NCBI RefSeq assembly: GCF_020141465.1
Contig: NZ_JAHSPD010000002.1
Span: 1 to 63,571, forward strand
Origin: Roseovarius carneus
Lineage (GTDB): Bacteria > Pseudomonadota > Alphaproteobacteria > Rhodobacterales > Rhodobacteraceae
Direction: 5' to 3'
DNA: 63,571 nucleotides
Made by a program: the position numbers and the translations under genes
The notes under the pieces: model-generated
What the model saw: only the letters and a program-made list of their open reading frames with translations
The model's database searches: none
Told to the model about the DNA's origin: nothing
Shown here: positions 17,628 to 25,860 of the stretch, in pieces
Position numbering within the stretch: position 1 is the stretch's first letter
Layout of the letters: each line of letters starts with the position of its first letter

Positions 17628-18716
17628 ATGTATGTAGCCGTTAAGGGCGGAGAGCGGGCAATCGAGAATGCCCACGCTTGGCTCGCCGAAGAGCGTCGGG
17701 GTGACACGGATGTTGTCGAACTCAGCGTCGCGCAGATTCGCGAGCAACTGAGCCTTGCCGTAAATCGCGTCATGGCAGAAGGCTCGCTTTATGATCCAGA
17801 CCTTGCGGCACTTGCGATCAAGCAGGCGCGTGGCGATCTGATTGAGGCAATCTTTCTCATTCGGGCCTACCGGACAACGCTGCCTCGCTTTGGCGCGTCC
17901 AAGCCTGTCGATACCGGCATTATGGCCTGCGATCGCCGTATCTCCGCGACTTTCAAGGACTTGCCCGGCGGGCAGGTCCTAGGCCCAACATTTGACTACA
18001 CGCACCGTTTGCTTGATTTCAAACTGGCCGCTGATGGCGAGGTGCCCAAGGCTCCATCTCGTGACGCCGAGACGGGCAATGTCCCGCATGTCACCGAATT
18101 CCTGAACCGCGAAGGGCTGATCGAAGAAGCTCCCCATGACGATACGCCGCCCCCCGACCTGACCCGCGAACCACTGGAAATGCCCAGCCCCCGTGCCCTG
18201 CGCCTGCAAGCGCTGACCCGCGCAGATGAAGGTTTTACCCTTGGTCTCGCCTATTCGACGCAGCGTGGCTACGGGCGCAACCATGCCTTTGTGGGCGAGC
18301 TACGCATCGGGTCCGTGCCAGTGGAAATGGATATTCCCGAGCTGGGTTTTTCCGTTGAGATCGGCGAGGTAACCCTGACTGAATGCGAAACCGTCAATCA
18401 GTTCACTGGCTCAAAAACTGAGCCACCGCAATTTACACGCGGCTACGGTCTGGTCTTTGGCCAAACCGAGCGCAAGGCCATCTCAATGGCGTTGGTTGAC
18501 CGCGCGCTGCGCTGGGAAGAATTGGGCGAGGATAACGTTGGTGCACCCGCACAGGACGCAGAATTCGTTCTTTATCATGCCGATAATATTCAGGCGACAG
18601 GGTTTCTTGAGCACATCAAACTGCCCCATTACGTCGATTTCCAGTCCGAATTGGAACTGGTGCGCAAACTGCGCTGCGAAGCCTTGACCAATCAGGTGCA
18701 GGAGGCTGCGGAATGA
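17628..18716 (+). CDS. phnI: C-P lyase subunit PhnI (nucleosidase)
   Basis: PhnI, 362 residues, displaces adenine from ATP so that the phosphonate is attached to ribose triphosphate. The N-terminus MYVAVKGGERAIENAHAWL is the usual one, and the segment FTLGLAYSTQRGYGRNHAFVGE with EIGEVTLTECETVNQF is well conserved. GTAGGAGCATCCTGAC before the ATG contains GGAG ten bases upstream. Its stop overlaps the next gene, which encodes a HAD hydrolase and not phnJ as in Escherichia coli. Confidence 0.95.
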   Translation: MYVAVKGGERAIENAHAWLAEERRGDTDVVELSVAQIREQLSLAVNRVMAEGSLYDPDLAALAIKQARGDLIEAIFLIRAYRTTLPRFGASKPVDTGIMACDRRISATFKDLPGGQVLGPTFDYTHRLLDFKLAADGEVPKAPSRDAETGNVPHVTEFLNREGLIEEAPHDDTPPPDLTREPLEMPSPRALRLQALTRADEGFTLGLAYSTQRGYGRNHAFVGELRIGSVPVEMDIPELGFSVEIGEVTLTECETVNQFTGSKTEPPQFTRGYGLVFGQTERKAISMALVDRALRWEELGEDNVGAPAQDAEFVLYHADNIQATGFLEHIKLPHYVDFQSELELVRKLRCEALTNQVQEAAE

Positions 18717-19312
18717 CTGTCGATACGGTGATTTTCGATATTGGCGGCGTGCTCGTGGACTGGCAGCCGCATCTTGCTTGGGTCGATGAGCTGGGCATCG
18801 AAGGCACGCGAGCGTTTATGGACCGTGTGGGCTTTGACAAGATCAACTTTGCTTGCGACGGGGGGGCGACTTTTGCCCAAGCAGCAAGCCTGATCAAGGA
18901 CCCAGAGGATAGCACGCGCGTGGCGCAATACGTCACGCAGCATACCAGCACGGTTTCCAATAAATTAAGTGAAACATGGGACATTCTCTATGCGCTCAAA
19001 AACAAAGGCGTCGCACTCCATGCCATTACCAATTGGTCAGCCGAGACGTGGCCCAAGGGTTTGAAAATACACCCTGAATTGGGAACGGTCTTTGGAACAA
19101 CGGTGGTGTCCGGTCAGCTTGGCATTCTGAAGCCCAGCACGGAAATATACAAAACCTTGTGCGAGCGGGCGCAGGTGCGCCCTGATCAATGCGTCTTCGT
19201 TGATGACGGGCTTCACAATTGCCTTGGCGCAAGGGCTGTCGGCATGGATGCCATCCATTTTACAGGCGCGCGTGACTTGCGCGGCAATCTTGAAAAACGG
19301 GGGCTGCTATGA
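18713..19312 (+). CDS. HAD-IA hydrolase embedded in the C-P lyase operon
   Basis: This 199-residue haloacid-dehalogenase-type hydrolase has motif I FDIGGVLVDW (nucleophile Asp9), motif II ITNWS, motif III lysine in GILKPS and motif IV FVDDG. It overlaps phnI by four bases upstream and phnJ by four bases downstream. Its translation is therefore tied to the complex, although it is not a known subunit. A phosphatase role on a ribose phosphate produced by C-P lyase is plausible because no phnP gene is visible in the window. A housekeeping role for by-products is equally possible. The function is not established. Confidence 0.85.
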   Translation: MTVDTVIFDIGGVLVDWQPHLAWVDELGIEGTRAFMDRVGFDKINFACDGGATFAQAASLIKDPEDSTRVAQYVTQHTSTVSNKLSETWDILYALKNKGVALHAITNWSAETWPKGLKIHPELGTVFGTTVVSGQLGILKPSTEIYKTLCERAQVRPDQCVFVDDGLHNCLGARAVGMDAIHFTGARDLRGNLEKRGLL

Positions 19313-20166
19313 CTGATCAGGCCTATAATTTTGCCTATCTTGACGAACAAACTAAGCGCATGATCCGCCGTGCAATCCTCAAGGGGCTTGCCATTCCCGG
19401 CTATCAGGTGCCCTTCGCCTCTCGCGAGATGCCAATGCCCTATGGCTGGGGCACAGGCGGCGTACAGGTGTCGGCGGCGGTATTGACACCTGACGACACA
19501 TTCAAGGTTATCGACCAAGGCGCCGATGACACCACAAACGCGGTTTCAATACGGACTTTCTTTCAACGCACAGCCGGAGTTGCGACGACCACGTCTACCA
19601 ATGACGCCACTGTAATTCAGACCCGGCACCGCATCCCGGAAGGTGCCCTGAGCGAAGGACAGATTCTTGTCTATCAGGTGCCAATCCCCGAACCGCTGCG
19701 GTTTCTCGAACCCCGTGAAAGCGAGACACGCAAGATGCACAGCCTTGAAGAATATGGCCTGATGCATGTGAAACTTTACGAGGATATCAGCCGCCACGGT
19801 CATATCGCGACCTCTTACGCCTATCCGGTCAAAGTTGAAGGGCGCTATGTGATGGACCCATCCCCTATCCCCAAATTCGACAACCCCAAACTGAACGACA
19901 TGGCCGCAATCCAACTTTTTGGCGCGGGGCGCGAGCAACGTATTTATGCGCTGCCGCCCTATACCCAAGTGGTCAGTCTCGACTTCGAGGATCACCCTTT
20001 CGAGGCGTCAAAGGCCGATCACTGCTGCGCGATGTGCGGTGCAACAGACAGCTATTTGGATGAGTTGATCATTGATGACGCAGGTGGGCGGATGTTTGTC
20101 TGCTCTGACACCGATTATTGCGAAGCGCGGCAGGCAATGGGCCATAAAGGAAAGGACGCAGCATGA
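19309..20166 (+). CDS. phnJ: C-P lyase radical SAM subunit PhnJ
   Basis: PhnJ, 285 residues, breaks the carbon-phosphorus bond by radical SAM chemistry, giving the hydrocarbon and ribose 1,2-cyclic phosphate 5-phosphate. The N-terminus YNFAYLDEQTKRMIRRAIL and the block EMPMPYGWGTGGVQVSAAV are highly conserved. The unusual cluster cysteines are at the C-terminus: CCAMCGATDS, then FVCSDTDYCEARQ, which supply Cx2C plus the later pair including the catalytic cysteine. All are present, so the enzyme should be active. Confidence 0.96.
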   Translation: MTDQAYNFAYLDEQTKRMIRRAILKGLAIPGYQVPFASREMPMPYGWGTGGVQVSAAVLTPDDTFKVIDQGADDTTNAVSIRTFFQRTAGVATTTSTNDATVIQTRHRIPEGALSEGQILVYQVPIPEPLRFLEPRESETRKMHSLEEYGLMHVKLYEDISRHGHIATSYAYPVKVEGRYVMDPSPIPKFDNPKLNDMAAIQLFGAGREQRIYALPPYTQVVSLDFEDHPFEASKADHCCAMCGATDSYLDELIIDDAGGRMFVCSDTDYCEARQAMGHKGKDAA

Positions 20167-20933
20167 CACCTTTGCTTTCCGTTCAGGGCATCACCAAGAG
20201 ATATGGCGCGCATATTGGTTGCGCCGATGTGTCATTCGACCTGTATCCCGGTGAGGTTATGGGGATAGTCGGCGAAAGCGGGTCAGGCAAATCCACTCTG
20301 CTGAACTGTATGGCAGGCCATCTGGCACCGGATGCGGGACAGGTTGTGTTCGACACCCGCACCGACGGCCTACGCGATACAATTGCGATGTCTGAACCCG
20401 AACGCAGGATGCTCGGTCGCACTGATTGGGCTTTTGTACACCAACACGCCCGCGACGGTCTGCGCATGGGTGTCAGTGCCGGTGGCAATGTAGGCGAGCG
20501 ATTGATGGCTGTGGGCGAGCGCCACTACGGCGACATCCGCGACAAGGCCACTGACTGGCTGGGTCGTGTCGAGATCGATGCGTCCCGCGTCGATGACCGA
20601 CCCACAACATTCTCAGGCGGGATGCAGCAACGCTTGCAAATCGCCCGCAACCTCGTCACCGGCCCACGACTGGTGTTCATGGATGAACCCACAGGTGGTC
20701 TCGATGTGTCGGTTCAGGCACGACTGCTGGATCTGCTGCGCGGTCTGGTGCGTGACATGGGGCTATCGGCGATCATCGTGACCCATGATCTGGCTGTGGT
20801 TCGCCTGCTGGCGGACCGCCTGATGGTCATGAAATCAGGCCGCGTGGTCGAGGCGGGCCTGACAGATCAGGTGCTGGACGATCCCCAGCACGCTTACAGT
20901 CAACTCCTTGTCAGTTCCGTTTTACAGGTATGA
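20163..20933 (+). CDS. phnK: C-P lyase-associated ATPase PhnK
   Basis: PhnK is a 256-residue ABC-type ATPase that docks on the C-P lyase core and is not part of an importer. Walker A GESGSGKST is near residue 38, the signature is FSGGMQQRLQIARNL and Walker B is VFMDEPTGGLDV. The region between Walker A and the Q-loop (RRMLGRTDWAFVHQHARDGLRMGVSAGGN) is the PhnK hallmark. It overlaps phnJ by four bases and lies three bases before phnL. Confidence 0.94.
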   Translation: MTPLLSVQGITKRYGAHIGCADVSFDLYPGEVMGIVGESGSGKSTLLNCMAGHLAPDAGQVVFDTRTDGLRDTIAMSEPERRMLGRTDWAFVHQHARDGLRMGVSAGGNVGERLMAVGERHYGDIRDKATDWLGRVEIDASRVDDRPTTFSGGMQQRLQIARNLVTGPRLVFMDEPTGGLDVSVQARLLDLLRGLVRDMGLSAIIVTHDLAVVRLLADRLMVMKSGRVVEAGLTDQVLDDPQHAYSQLLVSSVLQV

Positions 20934-20936
20934 GCC

Positions 20937-21620
20937 ATGATTGAACTAAAAGACGTCTCCAAAACCTTCACCCTGCACAATCAGGGAAGTGCCGTGATCG
21001 AGGTGATCAGCAAAGTGTCCTTCGCGGTTGCACCGGGCGAATGCGTGGCGCTCACCGGGGCCTCTGGTGCTGGTAAATCCACGCTGATGCGGATGATCTA
21101 CGGCAATTACCTGACGCAAGCAGGCGAAATTCGCATTGGTGGTTTGGATATCGTGCGGTCTGAGCCGCGCGACATCATAAAATTGCGCCGTGATGTGCTA
21201 GGCTATGTTAGCCAATTCCTGCGTGTGGTGCCGCGCGTGCCAACGCTCGATGTGGTTGCAGAGCCTCTGCGCGCTTTGGGAGTACCGGCAGACGACGCGC
21301 AGGACCGAGCATCGGCGCTTCTGAAGCAGTTAAACATCCCCGAGAGGCTGTGGTCCTTATCCCCAACAACCTTCTCGGGCGGCGAGCAACAGCGCGTCAA
21401 CATCGCCCGTGGTTTTGCACATAGCTACCCTGCGATGTTGCTTGATGAACCTACCGCGAGCCTCGACGCTGCGAACCGCGAGGTGGTGCTCTCTTTGATC
21501 GAAGATGCGAAAATGCGCGGCGCGGCTATCATCGGTATTTTTCATGATGAGGCGGCCCGAACCCGCGTCTGTGATCGCGAAATTGATGTCGGCCGCTTTA
21601 CCCCCGGTATGGCCGCATGA
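20937..21620 (+). CDS. phnL: C-P lyase-associated ATPase PhnL
   Basis: PhnL, 227 residues, is the second ABC-type ATPase of the C-P lyase system. It has Walker A GASGAGKST near residue 43, LGYVSQFLRVVPRV in the Q-loop region, signature FSGGEQQRVNIARGF and Walker B MLLDEPTASLD. It lies directly after phnK and overlaps phnN, in the usual order K-L-N. No membrane partner is expected. Confidence 0.94.
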   Translation: MIELKDVSKTFTLHNQGSAVIEVISKVSFAVAPGECVALTGASGAGKSTLMRMIYGNYLTQAGEIRIGGLDIVRSEPRDIIKLRRDVLGYVSQFLRVVPRVPTLDVVAEPLRALGVPADDAQDRASALLKQLNIPERLWSLSPTTFSGGEQQRVNIARGFAHSYPAMLLDEPTASLDAANREVVLSLIEDAKMRGAAIIGIFHDEAARTRVCDREIDVGRFTPGMAA

Positions 21621-22177
21621 CGCCTGTCTCAAAGTCCGAGGGGCGTCTCATCGCGGTTGTCGGCCCATCGGGTGTTGGCAAGGACAGCGTGATGGTGGGC
21701 CTTCAGAGCGTCATGCCAAGTGTGCATCTTGTCCGCCGTGTCATCACACGTGCGCCCGAATTGAGCGGCGAGGATTACGATGCGGTTTCAGAATCGCAAT
21801 TTGATGCCTTGGTTGAAGAGGGGGCTTTTGCTGTTCACTGGCGCGCGCATGGGCTGCATTATGGCATTCCGATCACCGTCAAATACCAACTCGGTAAGGA
21901 TACCGATTGCCTTGTCAATTTCTCCCGCAAGGCTCTGACCCAAGCAGCCGGGATTTTCCCACGCCTAGTCGTTCTCAACATCACCGCGAAACCGGAAACG
22001 CTTGCGCACCGTCTCGCCGCGCGGGCGCGTGAGACGGAAGAAGAGATCAGCAAACGCCTTGCCCAGGCTGACAAGCCATTGCCGTCTGGGCTCAAGGTGA
22101 TCAACCTCGCAAACGATGGTCCGCTGTCCCAGACCATCGCCCGGGGGGCGGTATTGCTTCAGCCGGTGAGTTTATAG
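21617..22177 (+). CDS. phnN: ribose 1,5-bisphosphate phosphokinase PhnN
   Basis: PhnN, 186 residues, is a guanylate-kinase-like P-loop enzyme that converts ribose 1,5-bisphosphate to PRPP, the last step of the C-P lyase pathway. The P-loop GPSGVGKDS is near residue 17, followed by VRRVITRAPELSGEDYDAV and HWRAHGLHYGIP, typical of the family. Its 3' end overlaps the 3' end of the convergent DUF1045 gene by 19 bp. It is the last gene of the phnG operon. Confidence 0.93.
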   Translation: MTPVSKSEGRLIAVVGPSGVGKDSVMVGLQSVMPSVHLVRRVITRAPELSGEDYDAVSESQFDALVEEGAFAVHWRAHGLHYGIPITVKYQLGKDTDCLVNFSRKALTQAAGIFPRLVVLNITAKPETLAHRLAARARETEEEISKRLAQADKPLPSGLKVINLANDGPLSQTIARGAVLLQPVSL

Positions 22178-22830
22178 CGATGGAGTACCTCAAACCTGCC
22201 ATCTTCCCGCTCACCGCACAAAGCGATCTGATCCAGCACAAAAGGGCTGGGCAGGTCCGGCATATGACGCCGCAGAGCAGCCGACCATACGGCAATTTCA
22301 CCCTGCGGCAGACGCGCCGTCAGTGTCATGTGGAACCGAAATTCTTCCATCACATATGGATATCCCCATTGCGCGAGCAGCGCCTCCTGCGGCGGGCTCA
22401 GACCGACTTTGCGGCGGCGCGCGAGCTCTGCTTCGAGAGCGGGGGCGCGAAACCGATCAAGCGCGCGCACACAGGCGCCAGCAACCCGGCGCACAGCTTG
22501 CATATCGTTTTGCGGAGTCAGCGCCAGAAAACCGCCCAAAGTCGTCAATTCCAATCCCTCACATATGGCGGGAGCGAGTTTGACAGCAAGGTCAGATACG
22601 GCAGCTTTCAAAGCCTGCACGTCTTGCCCTTCAGCCAGACGAAATGGCGGTTTCAAAGTCGCATGGAACCCGTATTTGCGCGGTGTCATCGTGATGTCAT
22701 CCAAACCCGGCATATCCGGCTGAGGCGCCTCACGGCCATGCAACACATCCCAACCGAGCCACGACGCACCGAAATCGGCCCAGGCCCCTACCGGCGGCAC
22801 ATAGTAAATTGCAAATCGAGAGTATGACAT
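22159..22830 (-). CDS. DUF1045 phosphonate-operon protein (2H phosphoesterase type)
   Basis: This 223-residue protein belongs to the family found beside C-P lyase genes (TIGR03223/DUF1045). It carries two H-x-T motifs, FHATLKPPF near residue 54 and FHMTLTARL near 170, the signature of 2H phosphoesterases that open or form cyclic phosphates. Because phnP is not visible here, it may hydrolyse the ribose 1,2-cyclic phosphate made by PhnJ. The start at 22830 has AAGGGG six bases upstream. That start codon overlaps the divergent phnM start (CATG), and the 3' end overlaps phnN. Confidence 0.85.
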   Translation of the reverse strand: MSYSRFAIYYVPPVGAWADFGASWLGWDVLHGREAPQPDMPGLDDITMTPRKYGFHATLKPPFRLAEGQDVQALKAAVSDLAVKLAPAICEGLELTTLGGFLALTPQNDMQAVRRVAGACVRALDRFRAPALEAELARRRKVGLSPPQEALLAQWGYPYVMEEFRFHMTLTARLPQGEIAVWSAALRRHMPDLPSPFVLDQIALCGEREDGRFEVLHRYKLTG

Positions 22831-24025
22831 GAATTCCCCTTTTCCCACGTCCTCTTTGACAAAGGCTTGTGACAACGATGTGTCAAGCGACCTATGTCTC
22901 GCAAATGCGCAGCTTATGTTGGAAGATCAGGTACTCACTGGTGCGGTGACAATCGAACAAGGCGTCATTTGTGACATTACTGAAGGGGATCACGTCCCAA
23001 CCGGTGCCTTGGATTGTGCCGGAGATCTCGTTATTCCCGGTCTTGTTGAGTTGCACACAGACAATGTCGAGCGCCATATCGAACCGCGCCCAGAGGTGGA
23101 CTGGCCACATTTACCTGCCCTGATCGCGCACGATGCAGAACTGGCGTCCACTGGCATTACGACGGTGTTTGACGCCATGCGGGTAGGGTCCGTCCATAAT
23201 AGTGGCAAGGACCGCTGCGTCGAATATGCCCGAACGCTGGCCGATGAACTCTTGGCAGCCCGCGCGCAAGGGTATTTAAAAATCAGTCATTTTCTTCATC
23301 TCAGAGCCGAAATCTGTTCAGAGACGCTGCTTGAAGAATTGGCGGCCTTTGGACCGTCAGACAGAATAGGTATTGTCAGCCTGATGGATCACACCCCTGG
23401 TCAGCGCCAGTTCCGTGATCTGACCGCGTTGAAAACCTATGTCACCAAGAAACGCGGTATGAACGATGCGGCGTTTGCCGAACATGTTGAGACCCTGTTG
23501 CGCCTACAAAAACGCTTCGGGGCAAAGCACGAAGTAGGTGCTGTGAAAGAGGCCCGCCGCCTCGGTGCAGTTCTGGCAAGCCATGATGATACCACAGCCG
23601 ATCATGTCGCGACCTCCTCTGATAATGGCATCGGCTTTGCCGAATTCCCCACAACGGTTGAGGCCGCAGCTGCCTGTCGCATCCACGGCATTGCCGTGAT
23701 GATGGGCGCACCCAACCTGATCCGCGGCGGCTCCCACTCCGGCAATGTCGCGGCAGAAGATCTCGCAAAAGCCGATCTTCTTGACATTGTCTCATCAGAC
23801 TACGTGCCCTCGGCGCTGCTTTTGTCGGCGTTCCGCCTTGCAGATATCTGGAATGATCTGCCCCGCGCCATTGCCACAGTGACCAGCAACCCCGCAAAGG
23901 CCGTGCGGTTGCATGATCGTGGTGCTTTGAAAACAGGTTTACGCGGTGATGTTTTGCGTGTGCGCAAAATCGACCAAATACCTCTACTCCGCGGCGTCTG
24001 GAGCCAAGGTAACAAAGTTGGTTAA
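22829..24025 (+). CDS. phnM: PhnM triphosphate diphosphohydrolase
   Basis: PhnM, up to 398 residues, removes pyrophosphate from ribose-1-phosphonate 5-triphosphate before C-P cleavage. It is an amidohydrolase-fold enzyme with metal motifs HTDNVERHIEP, SLMDHTPGQ, ASHDDTT and SSDYVPSALL all present. The N-terminus is uncertain. ATG at 22829 would overlap the start codon of the divergent DUF1045 gene, while similarity to the family begins only near LCLANAQLMLEDQ. A GTG at 22880 is therefore a serious alternative. A palindromic repeat overlaps its stop codon. It is separated from the phnG-N operon by the oppositely oriented DUF1045 gene. Confidence 0.92.
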   Translation: MNSPFPTSSLTKACDNDVSSDLCLANAQLMLEDQVLTGAVTIEQGVICDITEGDHVPTGALDCAGDLVIPGLVELHTDNVERHIEPRPEVDWPHLPALIAHDAELASTGITTVFDAMRVGSVHNSGKDRCVEYARTLADELLAARAQGYLKISHFLHLRAEICSETLLEELAAFGPSDRIGIVSLMDHTPGQRQFRDLTALKTYVTKKRGMNDAAFAEHVETLLRLQKRFGAKHEVGAVKEARRLGAVLASHDDTTADHVATSSDNGIGFAEFPTTVEAAAACRIHGIAVMMGAPNLIRGGSHSGNVAAEDLAKADLLDIVSSDYVPSALLLSAFRLADIWNDLPRAIATVTSNPAKAVRLHDRGALKTGLRGDVLRVRKIDQIPLLRGVWSQGNKVG

Positions 24026-24071
24026 AGCGTTTCGCGAAAAACCTGAATCACAGTTTTCCGTGAAACACTTT
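24024..24071. repeat. palindromic intergenic repeat overlapping the phnM stop
   Basis: The left arm AAAGCGTTTCGCGAAAAACCTG and the right arm CAGTTTTCCGTGAAACACTTT, read as an inverted repeat, pair over about 20 positions with two mismatches and one bulge around an AATCA loop. The size and imperfect symmetry suit a dispersed intergenic repeat. It could also end phnM transcription. No second copy is seen in this window. Confidence 0.6.
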
Positions 24072-24096
24072 AGGGCTTTTTGAGTGTCGGCCGCAT

Positions 24097-24114
24097 ACGT
24101 CACAAAGGTTTCAT
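24097..24114 (+). promoter_or_regulatory. candidate PhoB box before the second phnD
   Basis: ACGTCAC-AAAG-GTTTCAT has the Pho-box layout. The second half-site is also the left arm of a perfect 12-bp palindrome, GTTTCATGAAAC, at 24108-24119. It lies 66 bp before the second phnD. Confidence 0.5.
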
Positions 24115-24179
24115 GAAACTTTAGCGCCATTGATACGCACCCCCATCATTCATCCAGATGAATAAACTTGGAGGGTGCT

Positions 24180-25049
24180 ATGAAACTGAAATCTCTTTTG
24201 TTGGGTATAAGCCTTGCGGCTGTGTCTGCGTTTGCAGCGACAGCAGAAACCTGGAAGCTTGCTGTCACAGATGTTGAAGGTATGGAGCGCCTGCAACTGG
24301 AATGGGGTCCGTTCAAGGAGGCGCTCGAAGCGGCCACCGGCGACACATTCGAATTCTATGCAGTAAATTCGCGCACGGCTGCAGCTGAGGCGCTGCGCGG
24401 TGAGGCCGTGGATTTCGTGGTCTCTGGGCCCGCAGAATATGTGGTTATCAACAAGATCACCAACGCCACGCCATTGATCGGCCTTGGTCGCCCAGATTAT
24501 TACTGTGCCCTTATTGTGCGTGCTGACAGCGGCATCAACGTGCCAGCTGATCTGGTCGGCAAGTCGGTCGCCTTTGGCGATATCGGTTCGACCTCAAACA
24601 TGCTTTGCCCCATGCAGGTACTTGCTGATCACGGTATCGATCCGGTCAATGACATTGAGAGAACCCACACCTCACGAAACATCGCCTTTGAGGCGTTGAA
24701 CAACGGCGATATTGACGCACTCGGCATGAATGCAGGTACTTTCATCGGCGTCCGCAATGGCCAAACGGAGCTGCCTTACGGTTTTTATAAAGTGATTGCG
24801 CGCTCGGGCGACTTGCCCAATGACATGATCATGGCGGGTGCACATGTGCCAACCGAGGCTGCCGAAGCCATGCGCGACGCAATCCTTGGGAGCAAGGCGC
24901 AGGTCATCGCAGGCATTACGGCCCACGAAGAAAACGACAAATATGTCGGCATGGACCTCGTTGCGATTGAAGACAGCGCTTATGACTACGTCCGTTCGAT
25001 GTACTCGAATGCGGGATACCCTCAGTTCGACAATTTCATCGGTGACTGA
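24180..25049 (+). CDS. second PhnD-type phosphonate-binding protein
   Basis: This 289-residue protein has a signal peptide (MKLKSLLLGISLAAVSAFAATA) and a PhnD-like body (VEGMERLQLEWGPFKEALEA; AVDFVVSGPAEYVVI; FGDIGSTSNMLCPMQV). The pocket loop GDIGSTSN differs from GDPNSTSG of the first PhnD, and overall identity is low, so the ligand is probably different. GGAGGG precedes the ATG at 24180. It starts an operon with its own ATPase and permease plus metabolic genes. Candidate ligands are another phosphonate, a phosphonate ester or phosphite; the sequence does not decide. Confidence 0.88.
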   Translation: MKLKSLLLGISLAAVSAFAATAETWKLAVTDVEGMERLQLEWGPFKEALEAATGDTFEFYAVNSRTAAAEALRGEAVDFVVSGPAEYVVINKITNATPLIGLGRPDYYCALIVRADSGINVPADLVGKSVAFGDIGSTSNMLCPMQVLADHGIDPVNDIERTHTSRNIAFEALNNGDIDALGMNAGTFIGVRNGQTELPYGFYKVIARSGDLPNDMIMAGAHVPTEAAEAMRDAILGSKAQVIAGITAHEENDKYVGMDLVAIEDSAYDYVRSMYSNAGYPQFDNFIGD

Positions 25050-25860
25050 TCTTTTGCTGAAATGTCAGGCGGCGCCGGATGTGCTGACTGAGCAAGCCGG
25101 GGCGGCCTTCGCCCCGGTTTCGCCTGTTGAAATCGAAGCCCGCGCCATTTCCAAAACCTTTGGGGCAACGCCGATCTTTTCTGACGTGAGTTTCCGCCTC
25201 GCCCGCGGAGAGGCAACAGCACTTGTTGGTGCCAACGGCACCGGGAAATCGACCATGCTGCGCTGTCTGATGGGGTTGATCTCAACCTCAGGTGGCAGCG
25301 TGCATTTGCTGGGACAGCAGACAAATGAAGTAGCCGGGCGAGAAATGCGCAACATTCGCGCACAGGTAGGGCTGGTCTCTCAGAAGCACAATCTGGTGCC
25401 CCGATTGTCTGTGCTTTCGAATGTATTGCACGGCCTTCTAGGCAAGCATCCCGGCATACGCCATTGGAGCCATTCGCTAGCCCCCCAGCCCTCTCGGAAA
25501 ACTGCCATGCAGGCGTTGGAACGCGTTGGCCTTGCTGATTTCGCGCACCGGCGCGCGGATCGGCTGTCTGGCGGGCAATCGCAACGCGTGGCCATTGCCC
25601 GCGCCATCGTCGGCGCGCCCAAGGTTCTCTTTGCGGATGAGCCTTGCGCGTCACTTGATCCAAGTGCAGGCGAAGACGTGATGGAGCTGTTTTTCCGGCT
25701 TGTCCGCGACGAGAACGTCACGGTCGTCTTTACCTCACACAACATTGAACATGCATTGAAATACGGCGACCGCGTGCTTGGCCTTGCGCAGGGGCGCATT
25801 CAGCTTGATGCGACAACAGCCTCACTGAGTTCCTCCGATCTGAGAGGTCTTTATGACTGA
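25042..25860 (+). CDS. second PhnC-type ATPase
   Basis: This 272-residue ABC ATPase has Walker A GANGTGKST, the PhnC-like Q-loop segment VGLVSQKHNLVPRLSVLSNVLHGLLG, signature [15 protein letters not shown] and Walker B LFADEPCASLDP. The likely start is GTG at 25042, overlapping the phnD2 stop by eight bases; the upstream extension only re-reads phnD2 in another frame. A low-complexity N-terminal leader of about 30 residues (AAPDVLTEQAGAAFAPVSP) precedes the ATPase fold. It serves the permease encoded next. Confidence 0.85.
   Translation: MTDLLLKCQAAPDVLTEQAGAAFAPVSPVEIEARAISKTFGATPIFSDVSFRLARGEATALVGANGTGKSTMLRCLMGLISTSGGSVHLLGQQTNEVAGREMRNIRAQVGLVSQKHNLVPRLSVLSNVLHGLLGKHPGIRHWSHSLAPQPSRKTAMQALERVGLADFAHRRADRLSGGQSQRVAIARAIVGAPKVLFADEPCASLDPSAGEDVMELFFRLVRDENVTVVFTSHNIEHALKYGDRVLGLAQGRIQLDATTASLSSSDLRGLYD

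Noticed and set aside
24838..25041. N-terminal extension of the second PhnC-type ATPase.
   Set aside because: These 68 codons only re-read the 3' end of phnD2 in another frame. The ATPase start is placed at GTG 25042.
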